Of a DNA stretch of 64,000 nt, positions 43,223 through 52,967 are shown in pieces. The DNA is from Bacteriovoracaceae bacterium. GTDB taxonomy: Bacteria; Bdellovibrionota; Bacteriovoracia; Bacteriovoracales; Bacteriovoracaceae. The notes under the pieces are model-generated. The model did not search any database and had not been told where the DNA came from. It worked only from the letters and a program-made list of their open reading frames with translations. The stretch spans positions 253,464 to 317,463 of the forward strand of contig JABFRR010000008.1 in assembly GCA_013141065.1 (NCBI GenBank), in the 5' to 3' direction. Within the stretch, counting starts at the first letter, position 1, and each line of letters begins with the position of its first letter. Both the position numbers and the translations under genes were made by a program.

Positions 43223-43417
43223 TTATTTATCTGATTTCAAAGGCTTAACATCCCAATCTGAATGAGATGAACGGTATCTTTTTAGGGCAATAACGACAAG
43301 GTCAGCCAAGGGAAGGCCAGATGCTTTTGTCATTCTTTCAAAGGATTCAATCACTCCTTTTTCAATTTTAACATTTAACTCTTTAAGTTCACCTTGATTT
43401 TGAATTTGGTTTTTCAT
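43223..43417 (-). CDS. Small ribbon-helix-helix-like protein
   Basis: A 64-residue protein with the pattern of a ribbon-helix-helix DNA-binding fold: strand ELNVKIEKGVIESFERMTKASG, a turn with GLP, then helix LADLVVIALKRYRSSH. Such proteins act as dimeric repressors, often autoregulatory or as antitoxins; no toxin partner is adjacent. AGGGAGAA lies close before the ATG. The inverted repeat at 43178 is downstream, not in its promoter. Confidence 0.65.
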   Translation of the reverse strand: MKNQIQNQGELKELNVKIEKGVIESFERMTKASGLPLADLVVIALKRYRSSHSDWDVKPLKSDK

Positions 43418-43467
43418 TATTTCTCCCTAGTACTTCATTTAAATGAGAAAATTCTATTGCCTAAATC

Positions 43468-44007
43468 TTAATTTTGAAACACCTTTATCGCTCTTTTTTT
43501 CCGCAGAGAGACAAGTGCGTTCGTAATTTCGAAATCCATCAATTTAGAATATTTATAAATATCAGAGACTTTACACCATTCTGTAATAACAGACATCACA
43601 TCGAATTCCCGAGGAGTTAAGTCTTCATTTGAAATGAGGATCTCGGGGTTTAAAACCAGTCTTAAATCCGGAGAAGGCTTTAACTTCTTGGCATTTATGT
43701 AATCTTGAAAGTGTACCTGGGCTTCAGTTTTAACTTCATCAATAGTCACCTTCATGGAATGAAGATCGGGACTTACAAGCTCTGGCTCGACAACAAATTT
43801 ATAGAGGTCATGGGATTCTACGTCTTCGAAGATTAACTTGAGCAGAGCTTTTTTTCCCTTTAACTCTCTAGACTCAGCCCCTACCAATAGACCCTCTTCT
43901 TGGTAAATAACTCCAATAAATTGGGAATTATTTCGTAAAAGAATATTGATCTTCCCGGTAAAACCAAAAGAGGCTTGCTCTTTTAAAACTTCTATCAAAT
44001 TTATCAT
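43468..44007 (-). CDS. DUF4388/PATAN-like domain protein
   Basis: The first ~90 residues (SFGFTGKINILLRNNSQFIGVIYQEEGLLVGAES) resemble the DUF4388/PATAN fold found in bacterial signalling proteins, where F.G.i.l....g.i.F..G.ivhA is typical. The last ~65 residues (LTPREFDVMSVITEWCKVSDIYKY...ALVSLRKKRAIKVF) look like a winged helix. This combination suggests a regulatory protein without an enzymatic output. It lies 20 bases downstream of mrp. Confidence 0.62.
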   Translation of the reverse strand: MINLIEVLKEQASFGFTGKINILLRNNSQFIGVIYQEEGLLVGAESRELKGKKALLKLIFEDVESHDLYKFVVEPELVSPDLHSMKVTIDEVKTEAQVHFQDYINAKKLKPSPDLRLVLNPEILISNEDLTPREFDVMSVITEWCKVSDIYKYSKLMDFEITNALVSLRKKRAIKVFQN

Positions 44008-44027
44008 AAGAATATTCTATGATGAGA

Positions 44028-45203
44028 TTATGAAAAAAGTCTTTTAAAAAAACCTTTAGGTTCACCTTCTTCTTTGGGTGTATTGAAGCACTCATCAACA
44101 TTTTTTGCTAAAGACATGTAAGCATTCCAAACTGGTCGCCCCTCATATTTTTTTTCATTCATATATGGCTTTCCATTGTCTGAACCTTCTCTCAGGGCAA
44201 TTTCGAGAGGAATTTCAGCCAGCAAATTAACATTTAACTCCTCAGCTGCTTTCTTAACCCCGCCCTCTCCAAAGATAAAATATTTTTTGGATTGATTATC
44301 ATCTGGTACAAAATAACTCATATTTTCGACCATTCCTAAAATAGGAACTTTGACTTGATTAAACATATTAAGTCCTTTTTTAGAATCCAAAACGGCAACA
44401 TCTTGCGGTGTAGATACAACTATAACTCCATCTACGTCTGTTGCCTGTATCATCGACAATTGCATATCACCAGTACCTGGAGGTAGATCAATAATTAAAT
44501 AATCAAGCCCTTCCCATGCAACATCAAAAAGAAATTGATTAAGGACACCACCCAACATTGGACCTCTCCATATAACAGGATCCTTTTCATTTACAAATAA
44601 TCCAAAACTGATGAAAGGAATTCCATAAGCATCTATCGGCAATATTTTCTTCTCTTCAGTGGCTCCCGGCTTGGCTCCTCTTTGATTAAGTAACATTGGC
44701 ATTGATGGGCCATAGATATCTGCATCTAAAAGTCCTACTTTTTTTCCTTGATTCTTAAGTGCAAATGCTAAGTTGACAGAAACTGTCGACTTACCAACAC
44801 CGCCCTTGCAAGATGAAACAGCGATAACTTTCTTGGCACCAAGAACTCGTTTTTTGTTTTGTCCCGCAGGACCATGACCTGTTTTTATTTGAGCTGCTGG
44901 AGCTTCTTCTGATTTTTTTACTTCTGGTTTTGTAAATTTTTTTCCACCAAAGACGTCTGCTGAGCCTTCAGACACTGTAAGAACAGTGATTTTTTCAGAA
45001 GAAATTTCAGGGCTTGCAATTTTAACTACGAGATTTTCTATCACTTTCTTTTGCTCAGGTGAAATACCATCTCTTTTATATTTGAAAAGTAGTTCATTTT
45101 GATCAAGTTTTAATTCAACAATACGTCCTTCTTCATTTAGTGTTTTACCTGTATTTGGATTCACTATTACCTTTAGAGAATTGAGAATATTATCATGGCT
45201 CAT
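44028..45203 (-). CDS. Mrp/ApbC-family P-loop ATPase (Fe-S carrier family)
   Basis: The 391-residue protein has a ~75-residue N-terminal MIP18/DUF59-like domain, a Pro/Lys-rich linker and a MinD-type ATPase with SSCKGGVGKSTVSVNLA (deviant Walker A, near residue 130), LDADIYGPSMP and DLPPGTGDMQLS. Mrp/ApbC proteins assemble or carry Fe-S clusters through a C-terminal CxxC. Here that segment reads MSYFVPDDNQSKKYFIFGEGG, so the CxxC is absent. Such variants are known in other bacteria. Function in Fe-S delivery is therefore likely but not certain. Confidence 0.88.
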   Translation of the reverse strand: MSHDNILNSLKVIVNPNTGKTLNEEGRIVELKLDQNELLFKYKRDGISPEQKKVIENLVVKIASPEISSEKITVLTVSEGSADVFGGKKFTKPEVKKSEEAPAAQIKTGHGPAGQNKKRVLGAKKVIAVSSCKGGVGKSTVSVNLAFALKNQGKKVGLLDADIYGPSMPMLLNQRGAKPGATEEKKILPIDAYGIPFISFGLFVNEKDPVIWRGPMLGGVLNQFLFDVAWEGLDYLIIDLPPGTGDMQLSMIQATDVDGVIVVSTPQDVAVLDSKKGLNMFNQVKVPILGMVENMSYFVPDDNQSKKYFIFGEGGVKKAAEELNVNLLAEIPLEIALREGSDNGKPYMNEKKYEGRPVWNAYMSLAKNVDECFNTPKEEGEPKGFFKRLFS

Positions 45204-45396
45204 AGATGCCCCTTGTTTAGTTATTGCTTGATCATATTTATACCCGAACGAATTCGAAAATTAAAGAGATTCCCCCTCTGACAATAGAGCTCGATTGCGA
45301 CAATCAACTTTTGTCTAATTTCCTCATATTTTCCTAGATACAAACCCGTATTTACACTAAAATAAAACTGCATCATGAAAGCTTGCGGGGACTATC

Positions 45397-45963
45397 GTGG
45401 CCTACAGTAGAAAAATTTATCTTATTAACCCTAAATTTCAATATAGGCTGAGTTTTTATGCCTCTATTCTCATTTTTGTCACTGGGCTAATCTATCCATT
45501 TACCATTTACGTATTACTTACTACGATAAGCACCAATTTTTCTTTGAAAAATCCTGAAATCGCACTCTACTATACAGAAAAACGAGATTTACTTATTTTA
45601 CTTTTAACTGGGCTTCATTTCGGCTTTGCAATTCTCACTTTTTTTGGATGTATTTTCTTCTCTCATAAAATTGCCGGACCACTCTATAAACTTCAAAAAC
45701 ATTTACGTATGATCCGCGACGGACAAAGCCCTGGAAAACTTTTTTTTAGAGGTGGGGATTACTTTCAAGATGTCGCTGATGACGTTAATGAAACCATTGA
45801 ACATATTGAAGATGAATTTAAAACTGATCTCGTTTACTTAAGCGAAGTTAATACATACATAAATAATTTAAGTCTCGTTGTTCCAGATGATAAACGAGTC
45901 GTACTCAATGAAATCTCTTCAAGACTTTCTGAAATTAGTGATAAATTTACTAATAAGAATTAA
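45397..45963 (+). CDS. Membrane protein with HAMP-like region
   Basis: The 188-residue protein has two membrane helices (about residues 18-42 and 68-92). A HAMP-like segment follows immediately (SHKIAGPLYKLQKHLRMIRDGQ, then YFQDVADDVNETIEHIEDEF). The C-terminus is helical. No kinase, cyclase or methyl-accepting domain follows, so it is a stand-alone transducer or structural protein. The start is GTG at 45397. It precedes the lytic transglycosylase gene by 2 bases. Confidence 0.7.
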   Translation: MAYSRKIYLINPKFQYRLSFYASILIFVTGLIYPFTIYVLLTTISTNFSLKNPEIALYYTEKRDLLILLLTGLHFGFAILTFFGCIFFSHKIAGPLYKLQKHLRMIRDGQSPGKLFFRGGDYFQDVADDVNETIEHIEDEFKTDLVYLSEVNTYINNLSLVVPDDKRVVLNEISSRLSEISDKFTNKN

Positions 45964-45965
45964 AG

Positions 45966-48083
45966 TTGATAAAAGACAGGGAGGTCTTTATCCTCAAGCT
46001 CATTTCGCTCGTTGCATTTACTATGTTTTATTTTTCAGTTGCAACAGCAAGTCCTAATTTAAATTTTTCATCCACTGCAATGGCCAGTGACATACCTTTT
46101 AAACTCAATTATTCGCAAAATGATTATGAGTACGGAAAACTTTTAATAAGTTTCTATTCTGAGCTGCAAAACTCAGAGTTTGTACCTTCAACTTATAAAA
46201 AAATTATTGCTCTTAAAAATAAAGATCATTCTTTTAAGCAACTCTTGCCTATCATTGAAAGAATTGAACTGATTGCTGCAATTAAAGATTCACAAGATAA
46301 CTTTCATACAAATTGTGCAATTGTTGCAAAGCCCGTGAATGAATTTACAGACAACCTCCTCCAGAGGATGGATATAGCTCTAGACCGCTTGTGCCGGTCT
46401 ATATTTCTTAATAAGTTGCAAAAAATTTCAGCTACTGCAACCATTGAAGACAGAGATTTAAATTATTTCAAAGAGGCGTCTGATTTCTTTGTCTCCGGTG
46501 AAGGTCAAACTGATTTAAATAGTGTTCTTGGTGCACTTAAGAAAAATAAAAAAGAACATGAAAAACTTTCAAATATGCTTATCGCAAAATTTGTTGAACT
46601 TCAAACTAAGCCCACTTCTGCAATTTTACAAAACTTACACATAAACTTGACCCTTAATTTATTTCTCCAAAACAATTTACATCTTGATAGTAATTCTATC
46701 TTGTACTTTCAAGAGGAATTTAATAAAAATCTCAAGCTTTCTCAAGAGCTTGTTGAAAAAGGCGAATACATTCAAGCTAAACAACAAGTCATTTCAGCTC
46801 TAAACTTTTATTCTAAAAATAAAAAATTTATTGATGAAAATATTGCATGGGTTAGAACAACAAACACAGCTAAATCATTTTACTATAAGGGTCGCGACCT
46901 CGACGCAGTTGAAATTTTTGCTCTCGCCAGAACAATTGCACCAAAAACTGAATCTTCCGAAGCTAACTTTTATTTACTCTGGCCCCACCTTATCAACAAA
47001 GATTTTAAATCTATGAAGTCAGTAGTAAGTAATTACAACCTAGAAAAAAACTTTGATACTTATGACTCTAAACTTCAATACTGGATAGCCTATTCTTTTT
47101 ATAAAAACGGTGAGGTTAAAAAGGCGAATTCTTATTTTAATAAAATAATCACAACATCTCCGTATTCATTTTATTCTATAATTTCTCTCAAGGAACTCGC
47201 AGCTCAAAATAAAAACCTAAGTGAAGAAGAAATATTATCAAAGATAATTTCAAAAAACTCACCGGTTGAAATTAAAATTGACACCGCCTCAGACTCCCTT
47301 AAAGATGCTCTCAAAAGGCTTGCGGTTTGGAATGAACTTGGCCATGAGAAATTTGCCACTCTGGAAGTTAGACATATTCAATCAATGGATAAATCTACGG
47401 CTTTAAAAGATATAGCACTTCAAAAATCAATCTTAGATCCTGAGTTTAAAGAATTTATTGTTCTTAATTTAGTTCGCTTACTGCACTCTCAAGAAAAATA
47501 TATTTCTTCTTTTAAAATTTTCCAAGAGTCATTGGGTGAAAACTCTCTTAGTTTAAACTATCGCCTTATCAAATATATATTTCCTTTAAGCTATATCAAA
47601 TTAATTGAAAAAAATTCTAACAACCTTGACCCATTAATGGTGATATCACTTATTAGACAGGAGTCTGCATTTAACCCAGAGGCAACTTCCAGAGTGGGCG
47701 CAAAAGGCTTAATGCAACTTATGCCAGCAACAGCTAAGCGTTTTAACAAAAAATTGAAAGTTAAGCATTTAAGCAATCCTGAAGTTAATATATCCATTGG
47801 AACACAATACTTAAAACAATTGCTTGAAAGGTTCGATGGAAATCTCATCTATACGTTGGCTTCTTATAATGCTGGTGAAAACAGGATAGATAGATGGAAA
47901 AAAGAAATTTTTAGAAATGATGATCCTATGGCAACGATTGAGGCTATTCCTTTTGAGGAAACTCGAAGTTACGTAAAATTAATTTATCGAAACAAATTTT
48001 TCTATTCACTTCTTTTAAACAAGCCTACTTTGAATAAATCTATTGAAGATACATTTAAAGTTACTTCAATAGATTTTAAATAA
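45966..48083 (+). CDS. Soluble lytic transglycosylase with TPR-like N-terminal region
   Basis: The C-terminal ~160 residues are an SLT domain that cleaves the MurNAc-GlcNAc bond with formation of 1,6-anhydroMurNAc. Catalytic Glu is in ISLIRQESAFNP, then GAKGLMQLMPATAKRF and TLASYNAGENRI. About 500 helical residues precede it, as in Slt70. The conventional start is TTG 45966, but AGGGAGG (45978-45984) is 5 bases before an in-frame ATC at 45990 that yields a clean signal peptide LKLISLVAFTMFYFSVATA. The true start is uncertain. Role: peptidoglycan turnover in the periplasm. Confidence 0.9.
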   Translation: MIKDREVFILKLISLVAFTMFYFSVATASPNLNFSSTAMASDIPFKLNYSQNDYEYGKLLISFYSELQNSEFVPSTYKKIIALKNKDHSFKQLLPIIERIELIAAIKDSQDNFHTNCAIVAKPVNEFTDNLLQRMDIALDRLCRSIFLNKLQKISATATIEDRDLNYFKEASDFFVSGEGQTDLNSVLGALKKNKKEHEKLSNMLIAKFVELQTKPTSAILQNLHINLTLNLFLQNNLHLDSNSILYFQEEFNKNLKLSQELVEKGEYIQAKQQVISALNFYSKNKKFIDENIAWVRTTNTAKSFYYKGRDLDAVEIFALARTIAPKTESSEANFYLLWPHLINKDFKSMKSVVSNYNLEKNFDTYDSKLQYWIAYSFYKNGEVKKANSYFNKIITTSPYSFYSIISLKELAAQNKNLSEEEILSKIISKNSPVEIKIDTASDSLKDALKRLAVWNELGHEKFATLEVRHIQSMDKSTALKDIALQKSILDPEFKEFIVLNLVRLLHSQEKYISSFKIFQESLGENSLSLNYRLIKYIFPLSYIKLIEKNSNNLDPLMVISLIRQESAFNPEATSRVGAKGLMQLMPATAKRFNKKLKVKHLSNPEVNISIGTQYLKQLLERFDGNLIYTLASYNAGENRIDRWKKEIFRNDDPMATIEAIPFEETRSYVKLIYRNKFFYSLLLNKPTLNKSIEDTFKVTSIDFK

Positions 48084-48086
48084 AAA

Positions 48087-49196
48087 CTATACGTTAAATC
48101 GGAAGTGCATAATGTCGCCGTCTTTAACAAGGTATTCTTTCCCTTCAACGCGAAACTTTCCAGCTTCTTTGACCTTACCTTCAGATCCATATTGAATGAG
48201 ATCGTCATAGTGGAAGACTTCAGCCTTAATAAAGCCTCTTTCAAAATCAGTATGGATTATTCCAGCACATTGAGGTGCTTTAAAACCATCATGAAATGTC
48301 CACGCTCTAACTTCTTTTACTCCTGCGGTAAAGTAAGTTTTTAAGCCAAGCATATTGTAAGCTGCTCTTGTTAATTTATCTAATCCCGACTCTGTAATGC
48401 CTGCTGCATCTAAAAATTCTTTCTTCTCTTCCAATGTTTCCAATGAAGCTATTTCTGATTCTAATTTTCCACAAATTTTCATAACTTCTGAATTTTCGTT
48501 CTTAGCATAGGCCTTCACTGCTTTTACGTGATCATTATCTTCACTAAGACCTGCCTCATCTACGTTACAAAGATAGATAACTTTTTTCATCGTAATTAGG
48601 TTTAAGTCTTCAAGTGCTAATTTGTCTTCATCTGATAAAGATGAATTTCTTGCGGCAATTCCACTTTCCAACTCAGTTTTAAGTTTTTCTAATAGTGGCA
48701 GCTGAATTTTTGCCAAAGTTAAGACGTCTTTGTTTTGTGACTTAAGTAACTTGGGTATGTTTTGTAATTTTTTATCAACAACTTCTAAATCGGCGAATGC
48801 TAACTCCAAATTAATTGTTTCAATGTCATCTTTTGGGTTAACTTTTCCGTGAACATGAATAATGTCTCCATCTTCGAAACAACGTACGACGTGCACGATT
48901 CCGTTAACAGCTCGAATATGACCAAGAAATTGGTTACCTAATCCTTCGCCTTTTGATGCCCCTTTTACAAGGCCCGCAATATCGACAAACTCAACTGTAG
49001 TATAAATCATTTTTTCTGGGCCAATGATATCCCCAATTTTTTTCATTCGAGGGTCGTGCATTGCTACGATTCCGACGTTTGGCTCAATTGTACAGAATGG
49101 ATAGTTTGCAGCTTCCGCAGGTGCTGATGTAATCGCTGAAAAAATAGTAGACTTACCTACGTTTGGAAGACCGACAATTCCACAATTTAATGCCAT
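48087..49196 (-). CDS. ychF: Ribosome-binding ATPase YchF (OLA1)
   Basis: An Obg-family P-loop protein that prefers ATP and binds ribosomes. It starts MALNCGIVGLPNVGKSTIFS (Walker A) and has FVDIAGLVKGASKGEGLGNQFL (switch II) and CNVDE in place of NKxD, the hallmark of ATP preference. The C-terminal TGS domain is present (TFHDGFKAPQCAGIIHTDFE, ending DGDIMHFRFNV). Length 369 is standard. pth follows upstream in the same direction (20-base gap). Confidence 0.96.
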   Translation of the reverse strand: MALNCGIVGLPNVGKSTIFSAITSAPAEAANYPFCTIEPNVGIVAMHDPRMKKIGDIIGPEKMIYTTVEFVDIAGLVKGASKGEGLGNQFLGHIRAVNGIVHVVRCFEDGDIIHVHGKVNPKDDIETINLELAFADLEVVDKKLQNIPKLLKSQNKDVLTLAKIQLPLLEKLKTELESGIAARNSSLSDEDKLALEDLNLITMKKVIYLCNVDEAGLSEDNDHVKAVKAYAKNENSEVMKICGKLESEIASLETLEEKKEFLDAAGITESGLDKLTRAAYNMLGLKTYFTAGVKEVRAWTFHDGFKAPQCAGIIHTDFERGFIKAEVFHYDDLIQYGSEGKVKEAGKFRVEGKEYLVKDGDIMHFRFNV

Positions 49197-49216
49197 AACT
49201 TTTTCCTTATTTTATT

Positions 49217-49786
49217 TTAAACAATTTTCTTTTTACTATATATCGTTGCAGACTTATCAAAACCATTCTTTATGTACTCTTCCAGAGCATCTGCAGAGCC
49301 TTTTAAGAAAGGACGAAAAAAATCTTTATCTTCTCCGGTATACCCTGACAAAACCCAATTGGAAACATCTCCATGAATTGGCCTGCCTATTCCTAGCCTG
49401 ACCCGTCTAAATTCTTGAGATCCTAATACTCCAGCAATAGATTTCAAGCCGTTGTGACCTGCCAAGCCACCACCTTTTTTAAAAGCGATTGTCCCAAACG
49501 GCAAATCAAGCTCATCGTGAACGACAAGAATGTTATCAATAGAAATTTTAAAAAAATTCATGAGGGGCAAAACACTTTCACCCGAAAGATTCATATAAGT
49601 TTGGGGTTTTAGAAAATAAATTTTTTCATTGTTAAATGTATAGAGTGTAAACTGTCCCTTAAATTTATCCTGCCATTTTAATTCGTTGGCAAAGCTCAAT
49701 TCTTCAAAAACATCCCAACCAATATTATGCCTAGTGTGGTGATATTTAGATCCGGGATTACCTAATCCAATAATTAACCTGTCCAT
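49217..49786 (-). CDS. pth: Peptidyl-tRNA hydrolase
   Basis: Pth frees tRNA from prematurely released peptidyl-tRNA. The ~189-residue product has LIIGLGNPGSKYHHTRHNIGW (catalytic His), LKPQTYMNLSGESV and VVHDELDLPFGTIAFKKGGGLAGHNGLKSI. ATG 49786 has AGGA 7 bases upstream, so a GTG two codons earlier is less likely. The order prs-pth-ychF is common; rplY, often between prs and pth, is missing here (gap only 9 bases). Confidence 0.96.
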   Translation of the reverse strand: MDRLIIGLGNPGSKYHHTRHNIGWDVFEELSFANELKWQDKFKGQFTLYTFNNEKIYFLKPQTYMNLSGESVLPLMNFFKISIDNILVVHDELDLPFGTIAFKKGGGLAGHNGLKSIAGVLGSQEFRRVRLGIGRPIHGDVSNWVLSGYTGEDKDFFRPFLKGSADALEEYIKNGFDKSATIYSKKKIV

Positions 49787-49795
49787 TCCCACTTC

Positions 49796-50740
49796 CTAAA
49801 TAAAAAGTGAGCTAACAGAGTCGTTATTAAATGTACGGTGGATGGCTTTAGCTAAAAGTTCGGCGGTTGAAAGTACTTTAATTTTTCCACACTTTTTTGC
49901 GGAATCAGAAATTAAAATTGTGTCTGTAACAATCACACGATCCAATTCTTCACATTCATTTATTCGTGCTATAGCAGGATCAGAAAACACAGGGTGTGTT
50001 GCACACGCGTAAACCTTAATGGCACCATTTCTCTTCAATGCACGGCAGGCTTCTACAAGTGTTCCAGCAGTATCAATCATATCGTCAATAATAATGCATT
50101 CTTTTCCAGAAACATTTCCAATGACATTCATTGCTTCTGCTATATTTTTCCCAGTTCGCCTTTTATCAATCATGGCAATGTCTGCATTTAATTTTTTCGC
50201 ATAAAAACGAACCCGCTCAACTCCACCAGCATCTGGTGAGACAAAAACAGAGTTTTCAGTAAAAATTTCTTTTTTGATGTAATTTAAAATAACAGGGGAA
50301 GCATAAATATTATCAAAAGGAATGTTAAAAAATCCTTGTATCTGTCCCGCGTGCAAATCCATCGTCACTACTCGGGTTGCACCAGCAACCGTTATAATGT
50401 CAGCGACTAATTTTGCAGAGATTGGTGTTCTTGGTGAAGCTTTTCGATCCTGTCGTGCATATCCATAAAAAGGAATGACGGCGGTTATTGAAGATGCTGA
50501 CGCTCTCTTAAGGGCATCAATCATTATTAAAAGCTCCATAAGATTGTCATTTACGGGAGCACTTGTTGACTGAACAACAAAAACATCTGCACCACGGACA
50601 TGTTTTTCGATTTCACAAAAAATTTCGCCATTGGCGAATCTTACGAGCTGAGGATTAACCAGCGGCACATCTAAAAAGTCTGAAATTTGAGACGCCAGTG
50701 TAGGATTCGAAGAACCAGAAACTAGTACGATTCGTTTCAT
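49796..50740 (-). CDS. prs: Ribose-phosphate pyrophosphokinase
   Basis: Prs makes PRPP from ribose 5-phosphate and ATP for nucleotide, His and Trp synthesis. Landmarks of the 314-residue protein: FANGEIFCEIEKHVRGADVFV, PFYGYARQDRKASPRTPISAKL (ATP site), the metal/ATP segment VTMDLHAGQIQGFF and the PRPP loop CIIIDDMIDTAGTLVEA. Length is standard. It lies 43 bases downstream of tRNA-Gln on the same strand. Confidence 0.97.
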   Translation of the reverse strand: MKRIVLVSGSSNPTLASQISDFLDVPLVNPQLVRFANGEIFCEIEKHVRGADVFVVQSTSAPVNDNLMELLIMIDALKRASASSITAVIPFYGYARQDRKASPRTPISAKLVADIITVAGATRVVTMDLHAGQIQGFFNIPFDNIYASPVILNYIKKEIFTENSVFVSPDAGGVERVRFYAKKLNADIAMIDKRRTGKNIAEAMNVIGNVSGKECIIIDDMIDTAGTLVEACRALKRNGAIKVYACATHPVFSDPAIARINECEELDRVIVTDTILISDSAKKCGKIKVLSTAELLAKAIHRTFNNDSVSSLFI

Positions 50741-50783
50741 AAGATTCTCTCCGGAATAGTTTGCTTTTAATGCTTAGAAAAAA

Positions 50784-50858
50784 TGGTTGGGGTGCAAGGA
50801 TTCGAACCTTGGAATGGCAGAATCAAAATCTGCAGACTTACCACTTGTCGACACCCCA
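50784..50858 (-). tRNA. tRNA-Gln (TTG anticodon)
   Basis: On the minus strand TGGGGTG (50858-50852) pairs with CACCCCA (50794-50788). The anticodon stem GCAGA/TCTGC encloses TTTTGAT with anticodon TTG, and the T arm is CAAGG/CCTTG around TTCGAAT. Discriminator A and encoded CCA end at 50784. It lies between prs and the PBP gene, all on the same strand. Confidence 0.97.
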
Positions 50859-50905
50859 ATACATTGTGGAATTACTATAAACTTTCAGGTCCTTTTTTGC
50901 AAGAA

Positions 50906-52843
50906 CTAGTTAATTAACTCACAACCGAATTGTTGGAAACGTCTCCCCCTGTCTCGATAAAAATTTTGAAAGACATCGAAAGCTGTGGTTGCACCGTATA
51001 ATCCCAGGGATTTTGTCTTTCTCTCTCCCTCATAACCGACCCAGACAATGGAAAAGTACTTTCCATCGAATGCAACATACCAATTATCATATCCGTTATT
51101 TGTTGTTCCTGTTTTTCCAAAAAATCGCAGTTTTTGCATCACCACATCAACAGACCTTTCAACTGTAGTGAGGTTTGGATCACTTAAGATTTGCAGTACA
51201 CTTTGATCAATGAATCTTTCACTGTTTTTTATTTTTGCGCACTCTGTTCTAATAAATCGAGAATAAGAATCTTTAAATTCACTCATACTCAACTCCATCC
51301 CCCCCAAAAGCTCGGAAGGATATTGTTCGAGTGGGGACTTGAGTTCGGGAAAATAAACCTTAAGACGACTTTCAATTTCAGCCAGACCCAACTCAGAGGC
51401 GACTCTAATTAGTGGCCGATTATAGGATTTTAAAAGGGCCTCTGTCATTGTCACTTGAGACTCTAAATACTTGTGAGATTCTCGAGGTGTCCAATTGCCC
51501 GAGTTAAGCTTGAGCGTTAAAGGCTCCGTAGAAACATAATCGTCCATTCTTCGTCCGAGATCTTGGAAAATGCTATAAAGAATTGGTTTTATGGTGCTGC
51601 CAATTTGGTGGCGTTCAAATTTTATAGCTTTTTCTTTATTTCGTTCAATACGTGAATAATAACTAAATCCGGCTTCTCCATTTAAAGGTGCTATTAATAC
51701 CTTCACAGAAATATCGCTTGTATTAAATTTATCATTATATTTTTCTGAAATTTTATTTTTAACGTCAGAAACTTTATGTATCAAAACATATTTTTCGTAG
51801 TTACCAATGCCTTGGTCTTGGTCGTTTAGAGTTCTCCAAATCGATTGATTAAATCGAGCTGTTTCTAACTTTTTTAATTTCAAGGCCCAAGTGTTCCAAT
51901 TTTCCTTACTCCAAATTAAAGTTAAATCATTGGGAACAAAATTTTCTTGAATAAGCTTTTTATAGACAACAGTTGCTCGATCTTGAAGTCTCTCAATTTT
52001 TTTAAGTGGATGAAAATAACCCGGTCCCTTTAAAAGCCCAATTAAGATAGCTCCTTCAAATGGTGTTATTTCACTTGGCTTTTTCCCAAAGTAAAATAGC
52101 GAAGCCGCCAAAACACCTTTGATTTTAATACCCTGTAGAGACCCCCAGTGAACTTCGTTAAGATAGGCTTCTAGGATTTTTTCTTTAGGAAATTTTGTTT
52201 CTATATAAACAGAAACAACCATTTCTTTTAATTTTCTAATAAAAGTCTTTTCGCTCGTGAAAAATAGATTTTTTACAAGTTGTTGTGAAATTGTCGATCC
52301 ACCTTGAGTGTATTTCATCGTTTTAAGATTGGTAAACAAGGCCCTAAAGAGTGACTTGAAATCGACCCCAAAATGATCAAGATAGCGTTGATCTTCAACT
52401 CCAATAAGTCCTTTCCAGAAAATTGAAGGAATAAATTCAAATGGCAAATAGTGCTGATAGCAATAAAGTTCAGAACAATCATTACTCAACAAGTTTTTAA
52501 ACTTTATCGGTGCTTGCAATTGGAGTAGGCCGCGAACATCTTTTAACTCACTCACTTTGCCTTGATTTTTTGCTGAAAGGAAAAATTCATTAAAGCTATT
52601 TTTCTCGGAAGTGAATAAATAAAAACTTGCGAGCTCGTCTTTTTTAACGACAGATCCATCTTCGAGCTCAATATCTTGATAAAGTGATGAATAGGGATCT
52701 TGAGTCTTTTGAGTTTTTTCTTCTAAAAGAGCAATTGAAGTTTCATTCAGGGTAATTTTAACAAATATGAATACACCAATTATTGCCAGAATTAGAAACG
52801 TGACTAAAATCAAAATTATCCGTATTGCCCATTGCTTCATCAT
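50906..52843 (-). CDS. Class A penicillin-binding protein (PBP1-type)
   Basis: A bifunctional peptidoglycan glycosyltransferase/transpeptidase of 645 residues, anchored by one N-terminal helix. GT51 motifs: GVEDQRYLDHFGVD (catalytic Glu), YTQGGSTISQQLVKNLF, and RKLKEMVVSVYIETKFPKEK. Transpeptidase motifs: GSTIKP (SxxK, active-site Ser), SYN and FGKTGTT. All are intact. It is slightly short for PBP1b-like proteins and has no clear UB2H domain. Role: septal or side-wall synthesis. Confidence 0.94.
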   Translation of the reverse strand: MMKQWAIRIILILVTFLILAIIGVFIFVKITLNETSIALLEEKTQKTQDPYSSLYQDIELEDGSVVKKDELASFYLFTSEKNSFNEFFLSAKNQGKVSELKDVRGLLQLQAPIKFKNLLSNDCSELYCYQHYLPFEFIPSIFWKGLIGVEDQRYLDHFGVDFKSLFRALFTNLKTMKYTQGGSTISQQLVKNLFFTSEKTFIRKLKEMVVSVYIETKFPKEKILEAYLNEVHWGSLQGIKIKGVLAASLFYFGKKPSEITPFEGAILIGLLKGPGYFHPLKKIERLQDRATVVYKKLIQENFVPNDLTLIWSKENWNTWALKLKKLETARFNQSIWRTLNDQDQGIGNYEKYVLIHKVSDVKNKISEKYNDKFNTSDISVKVLIAPLNGEAGFSYYSRIERNKEKAIKFERHQIGSTIKPILYSIFQDLGRRMDDYVSTEPLTLKLNSGNWTPRESHKYLESQVTMTEALLKSYNRPLIRVASELGLAEIESRLKVYFPELKSPLEQYPSELLGGMELSMSEFKDSYSRFIRTECAKIKNSERFIDQSVLQILSDPNLTTVERSVDVVMQKLRFFGKTGTTNNGYDNWYVAFDGKYFSIVWVGYEGERKTKSLGLYGATTAFDVFQNFYRDRGRRFQQFGCELIN

Positions 52844-52967
52844 GACCGAACTTCTCGAATTTCTAACAATTAATAAGTGTTTCTCATTTTGACTTAACTA
52901 CTACCATTTCATATAGTATTTTAGTAAAACTTTCCATCGTTTAATGTTTTCTTTTTTGGAGTCTTTC

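Noticed and set aside
49787-49795. A ribosomal L25/Ctc gene (rplY) between prs and pth
   Set aside because: The gap is only 9 bases; the gene is simply not here.
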